Notes under the pieces: generated by a model
What the model was told of the DNA's origin: nothing
Databases searched by the model: none
What the model saw: only the letters and a program-made list of their open reading frames with translations
Made by a program: the position numbers and the translations under genes
Shown here: one piece after another, positions 47,901-52,030 of the stretch
Position numbering within the stretch: position 1 is the stretch's first letter
Layout: every line of letters starts with the position of its first letter
Source of the DNA: Trichinella spiralis
Taxonomy: Eukaryota > Nematoda > Enoplea > Trichinellida > Trichinellidae
Assembly: GCA_000181795.3 (NCBI GenBank)
Contig: CM012953.1
Coordinates: 17,546,937-17,598,966, forward strand
Length of the DNA stretch: 52,030 nt
Reading direction: 5' to 3'

Positions 47901-48565
47901 GAAGACGCCATCGGGCAGTGTTGTCACAGCAAGGAGAGCAGGGCCCACCGGGGGTGGTCGCGTACGCCAGCCGCTCGCTCTCACGGGCGGAGCGGAGTTA
48001 CTGCGCGACGCGGAGGGAGATGCTGGCCCTAGTGTGGGTTACTCATCACTTCCGCCCTTACCTGTATGGTAGGAAGTTCACAGCCCGGACGGACCACAAC
48101 TCCCTGAAGTGGTTGCGGAACTTTCGGGAACTTGAGGGACAGGTTTCCCGCTGGCTGGAAAAACTGGCCGAGTTCGACTTTGAGGTGGTCCATCGTCCCG
48201 GGAAGAAACACCAGAACGCAGATACGCTGTCCCGTCGTGCTTGCAGACAGTTCGGGTCCGGTGATGACTCATCGGATGTCCACGTGGCGGCTATGGCGTT
48301 AGACTCATCCAGCCTCGTTGAACGCTCGCAGAAGGAAGACGCCGAGTGCATGCAGGTTCAGGAGTGGATCGAGAAGGAGATATGGCCACAACTGGCTCCA
48401 GAGGGCAGTTTGTTGTTTGATTGTCGCAATGCCATCAGGAAAACGCGAGACAGAAAGGAAAGGAAATGCGCCGGTCAATACCGGCCCGTCGCCAAATAGT
48501 GACGGACGCACCAATAATCTGGTGGAAGAAGTGGACGAGTCTGCTCGAGGAAGCGGTCCGTTACA
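44959..48565 (+). mobile_element. Ty3/Gypsy LTR retrotransposon (fossil, broken)
   Basis: The 5' LTR is 44959-45337 (379 bp, TGCAGCGG to GTTACA). A matching partial LTR ends the element at 48565. Parts, in order: gag (about 45407-46050) with a CFNCGGLGHF zinc knuckle; aspartic protease (LLDTGA near 46209); reverse transcriptase (about 46780-47700, with the YLDD box near 47449); RNase H (about 47860-48290, ending RPGKKHQNADTLSRR). No integrase is recognised. The LTR parts that can be compared differ at about 10 of 150 positions, so the insertion is not recent. It is clearly GC-richer than host DNA and is broken in several places. No clear target duplication flanks it. Confidence 0.88.
46980..47180 (+). 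mobile_element. 201-bp LTR-like insert inside the Gypsy element
   Basis: AT-rich sequence from TGTTGTAATT to GCTACATTACA interrupts the reverse-transcriptase region of the Gypsy. It has TG...CA ends and an AATAAA near its right end (47164). Flanks are TGCC and CGCC, an imperfect 4-bp duplication. It is most likely a solo LTR of a small or non-autonomous element, later than the Gypsy. Confidence 0.6.
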
Positions 48566-49485
48566 CAGGAAACGAAAGAAAAGGTTGTGATAGGAATCGG
48601 TCTTATTGAAGCTCTACGAAGGACAATCACTTAACAGTTGTTCTTGCTTAAATGAATTTTGTAAATTCGAACTCTACAGGAAGCCTTACTTGATTGTCAT
48701 TATTAAACCTTTTCCTACAGCACGCATTACAATGACAACCAGTAAAAATTTAGGTTTGCGACAACGAATAAAACTCATCGCAACAACAACTAATGAAATT
48801 TTTCCGGAATGAAAACCAATGAAATTTAAGGCCAATGAAATGTCGAGCGGCGTGCCTTGGAAGTAAACTCGGGGAGTAGACCGTTTAGATCATTACTATG
48901 AATTTGTTGACCATAAAATAAAGCGCGGGAAAAAGGGGGAACACGTCACTGTTCATTCCACGTTAGGATGGATCATATGCGGTCCAATGACGAATGAGAA
49001 CCTACATCTTACACTCACCCCGTCAAGATACTCTGCGCAAAAGTGGACGAACAGCTGGATGAAGCGATAAGAAAATTCTGGGAGATCGAAACCATCACAA
49101 AGTTGACGTTGATTCCACTAGAGCAGTACTAAAATTTGAAGCTACGTTGCAATTTGAAGCAATCAGATGCACTGTGAAACTCCCTTGGTTGACAGATAAT
49201 ACGCACCTACCAAACAATTACCATCAAGCACTACGTGGACTATAACAGACAGAGCGACGTTTGAAGAATGATCCATGCAAAGCAGCACATTACGAAAGAG
49301 GTATGCGAGAATATTTGGAAGAAGATTTCGTGGAAGAAGTGACGGACAGAACAGATTATCCAGGAAGAATAGGGTACTTACCTCATCATGCCGTTATCCG
49401 AGAAGATAAGATCAGTACCAAATGCCGAATTGTTTTTTACGGTTCGGCACAGTACAGAAGTGTTTCTCTCAACCAACATCAACGC
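48566..49485 (+). mobile_element. Second BEL/Pao fragment: protease end and start of reverse transcriptase (fossil)
   Basis: In the plus direction, HSTLGWIICGP (about 48956-48990) resembles the end of the BEL/Pao aspartic peptidase. LPWLTDNTHLPNNYHQALRG (about 49180-49240) and YLPHHAVIRED with KCRIVFYGSA (about 49375-49450) are hallmarks of the family's reverse transcriptase. It is broken in several places. The first 250 bp after the Gypsy end are unassigned. It runs directly into the right direct repeat. Confidence 0.75.
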
Positions 49486-50416
49486 GGATAATTCTTGACA
49501 AAGGTGGATGCGTAAAAACGTGCATAGAATTCAATGAAATTGTGAGCTAACACGTAACTTTATCTGACAAATGAAACAAGTGCTAGTTGACATATCTTTA
49601 AACAATTTTCTTCAATCGTTACAAATAGAAATAGATGAACGCTTTTGATACAATTCCATAAAAACCATTTGATGATGCCAGCACTTTTTGTGGGAAGTAA
49701 AGGGGCATTTGGAGGGCGCTGAAAAATGATGGAGCACATTGGAGGCGGGCTCTTGAATATAATATGTTTTGTTTTGTGCTTATATTGATATTTGTTCAGT
49801 ACTTGTTTTAAGAATACTCATTAATTTTTGTATGTGTTTAATGTAATAAGACTCTTTGCAATCTGTCTTCTTCATCTTCTTCACTCATAAGTGCCGTAAG
49901 CTGAAAGATGATTAAAATATTTTTATTTAAACTGGCATTCGACATCGCAGTTTTTAACGTGAGTATTGGCGCCATTTGTGGATAAATTAAAACTCCGGCC
50001 ATTCCAGATTTATCAGACAGATTATTCACTTTTCTAACATCACCCGGAAGTTTACATCAAATCTAAATAACAAATTTGAACAATCAACGAATTTATTTAC
50101 AAACCGGGGGAGCAGGTTTAACAGTCACGGGTAGGAGATGACGCCTGCTATATATCAGAATTAATGGAAGAAGATCAGGAAAGCCGAGCTGATGGTGAAC
50201 CACGACACCGTATCTCTGGTGTACTGTAGCAGGCAAATTTAGACTTGAGGATCGGGGTCAAAGTACGGTAGTGCGAAAAGACGTGGCAGTTAGTGGTGGA
50301 ATGCCGTCTTGGGGAGCGATCGGTCGTGTCTTGTTTATTTGTGGTGGTTGTTAGTTGCACGGTGTAATAAACATTTGAAACGAATGTTTGGTGTTCGCTT
50401 TATAAATTATTCACAC
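49486..50416 (+). repeat. Direct repeat, right copy (931 bp), LTR-like
   Basis: This is the partner of 40373-41696, same orientation, without the solo LTR. It contains GTAATAAACATTTG and ends TATAAATTATTCACAC. It preserves the uninterrupted target of the solo LTR. Its left edge abuts BEL/Pao polymerase sequence. Confidence 0.8.
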
Positions 50417-50629
50417 AATATGTTTTCCTCAAGAATGCCGTATGGTCAACTCCGACGGTGATGACCCGGCCAAAAGCAACAAGGCGTGCCTGACCCGCCT
50501 GCTGTGACGGAAAGTCCATTACACAGGTTCATGTATATGTATATAATCAGGAGCGACCCCCGTTTTTACCATTTTGCCACTTTTCTGTTCTCTGTGCTTG
50601 ACTTCGCTTTGATTCTTCTGTTATGTTTC

Positions 50630-52030
50630 ATGGCTGACGATTTACATTTATTTGGTTTTAAATGAAGGAAGAAGTTATAATTTATTCCATCAAAGCAAAG
50701 TTTACCAAGTCAAACACACAAACATTGATGATAAACAGTGGGTTTTTCGACAGGTAAATAATATTTTATTAAATATCTCATTTCTGTTATTTCAATTCAA
50801 ATTTCTCATGTAGATAGAAAAAGGATGCCGGGGTTCAATCCACACGAACTTGGATGTGGACGAAATCTTGCTTTCTAATCCTCATGCAGATGACTGCACC
50901 CCTGATAATGATATCTTGTACAAAATGTAGAAAAATTCTGTGAAGCAACGGGCAGCGGAGGAATTGAAGACCATTCCGCAGATTTACCACGAAGAAGCAA
51001 GCAGTGCATCTGCTGATTTGGAAACTGCTGGTACTTTGCCTGTGTTTGATTGTATATTTAATAATATATACTCGAGATTATCATATACGAAAAGCGAGAT
51101 TTTGTGAAATTCAGATCTAGCCGCGAAAGAAGACAGTTGTAGAACCTAATTGTCTATAACAAAGTGTAGTACGATAACCCTGCAAGTCTACTACAAATAT
51201 ACATAATTCCATTTTAATATTCTGTACAGAAGAAAATTTATCAATTTCATCTGAACATTCTGTATGATCCATGGATGGAACTTTCAAAATAGTTGCAGAA
51301 TGGTACCACCAGATTTTCACCATACATGTTTTTATTGCGGGTAAATTAGTGCCACTTGTGTATTGTTTAACCGTCCGTAAAGATCTCTCCACGTATCGTG
51401 AAATATTCGATAATTTAATTTTAAAGGCGGCAGCGTTGGGGTGGTCTTACAGCCACAAACAGTAATTTGCGATTTTGAGACCGCCCTGATCCCTGCATTG
51501 CAGGGAACATTTCCGGGGGTCAACATACAAGGCTGTTATTTCCATTTCTGCCAAGCAGTTATGCGGAAGGTGACGGAGCTTGGGATGCGAACCAGCTACA
51601 TCCATGAAGCGGAAACGAAGAAAAAAGTCAAAATGTTGTTGGCAACGGCTTTTTTGCCGCCTCATGATGTACCTGTTGCCGTGGAACTGCTTGGCAGAGA
51701 TGCTACGGGTTCAATAGCAGCCTTGCTCAATTACTTCCGAGTGGAATGGATGCCCCCTGACAGACTGCTGATGTGCAATGTATATAATGTGAATATTCGT
51801 ACGAACAATGATTTGGAAGGCTGGCATTTCAAAATGAACCGACTTGCGGGGAAGCGACACCTCGGCTTTTATGAACTGCTCCAGTTGCTGATTGATGAGC
51901 AGGGTTCAACGGAAACGTTGATTCAACAAGTGACATCAGGTCGCGTTACCGCCAGTGATTTACAGATAAAAAATAAGAAATATGAAGAACTGCAGCAACG
52001 CATAACAGCGTTGACTGCAGAATACGATGG
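50630..52030 (+). mobile_element. FLYWCH-MULE DNA transposon, copy D, running off the window
   Basis: ATG at 50630 opens MADDLHLFGF. After a one-base slip the first FLYWCH half follows (NEGRSYNLFHQSKVYQVKHT, then KQWVFRQ) to 50753. A 60-nt GT-AG intron (50754-50813) follows, and the second half is IEKGCRGSIHTNLD. The linker has one in-frame TAG near 50930. About 51050-51240 shows no transposase match. The MULE core starts at 51271 with MDGTFKIVAEWYHQIFTIH (first Asp, 51274). A one-base slip near 51440 precedes TVICDFETALIPALQGTFPG (second Asp, 51471). An open frame then continues to the window end, past NNDLEGWHFKMN (Glu at 51816). It is the only copy here that keeps all three catalytic positions. 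Confidence 0.85.

Noticed and set aside
47157-47984. 275-residue minus-strand frame
   Set aside because: It is antisense to the Gypsy reverse transcriptase and RNase H and has no domain of its own.
50830-50850. tRNA T-arm-like GGGGTTCAATCC
   Set aside because: It lies inside the FLYWCH coding exon and no cloverleaf can be drawn around it.

Overview
The window looks like nematode nuclear DNA, probably a clade I parasite such as Trichinella. That placement is inference. It rests on AT-rich host sequence, many 45-65 nt introns ending in TTTTAG or TTTCAG, and a mixture of FLYWCH-MULE, BEL/Pao and Gypsy elements. No RNA gene, CRISPR array or bacterial-type operon was found.

About 4.5-34.9 kb on the plus strand is one very large host gene. 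Hand-called exons (98 of them, each boundary good to a few bases) sum to 13,899 coding bases in one continuous frame, about 4,630 residues. The predicted protein starts with a cytosolic tail and a single signal-anchor helix (type II topology), followed by a SEA domain. After that come 24 CUB domains interleaved with about 38 EGF-like repeats plus three degenerate ones, ending with a CUB and no C-terminal membrane anchor. EGF exons are bounded by phase-1 introns, and nearly all CUBs are cut by one phase-2 intron. The architecture recalls cubilin, but the SEA domain, the N-terminal anchor and the alternating order make it a different protein.

The flanks are transposon-rich. Four copies of one FLYWCH-MULE DNA transposon family lie at 101-1105 (+), 36086-36842 (-), 37394-38656 (-) and 50630-end (+). 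Copies A, B and D keep both halves of the FLYWCH finger, separated by a 60-65 nt intron. Copy C keeps only the second half. The last copy keeps D, D and E catalytic positions and runs off the window. A piggyBac-like fragment and a Gypsy reverse-transcriptase fragment sit directly beside the second minus-strand copy.

From 40.4 to 50.4 kb lies a nested LTR-retrotransposon graveyard. Two direct repeats of about 0.93 kb bound it, and the left one carries a solo Gypsy LTR. Inside are a BEL/Pao element with its 5' LTR, a Gypsy element with LTR sequence at both ends, a 201-bp LTR-like insert within the Gypsy, and a second BEL/Pao fragment. All are broken fossils. The spaces at 1.1-4.5, 34.9-36.1, 36.8-37.4 and 39.0-40.4 kb hold no gene I can recognise.
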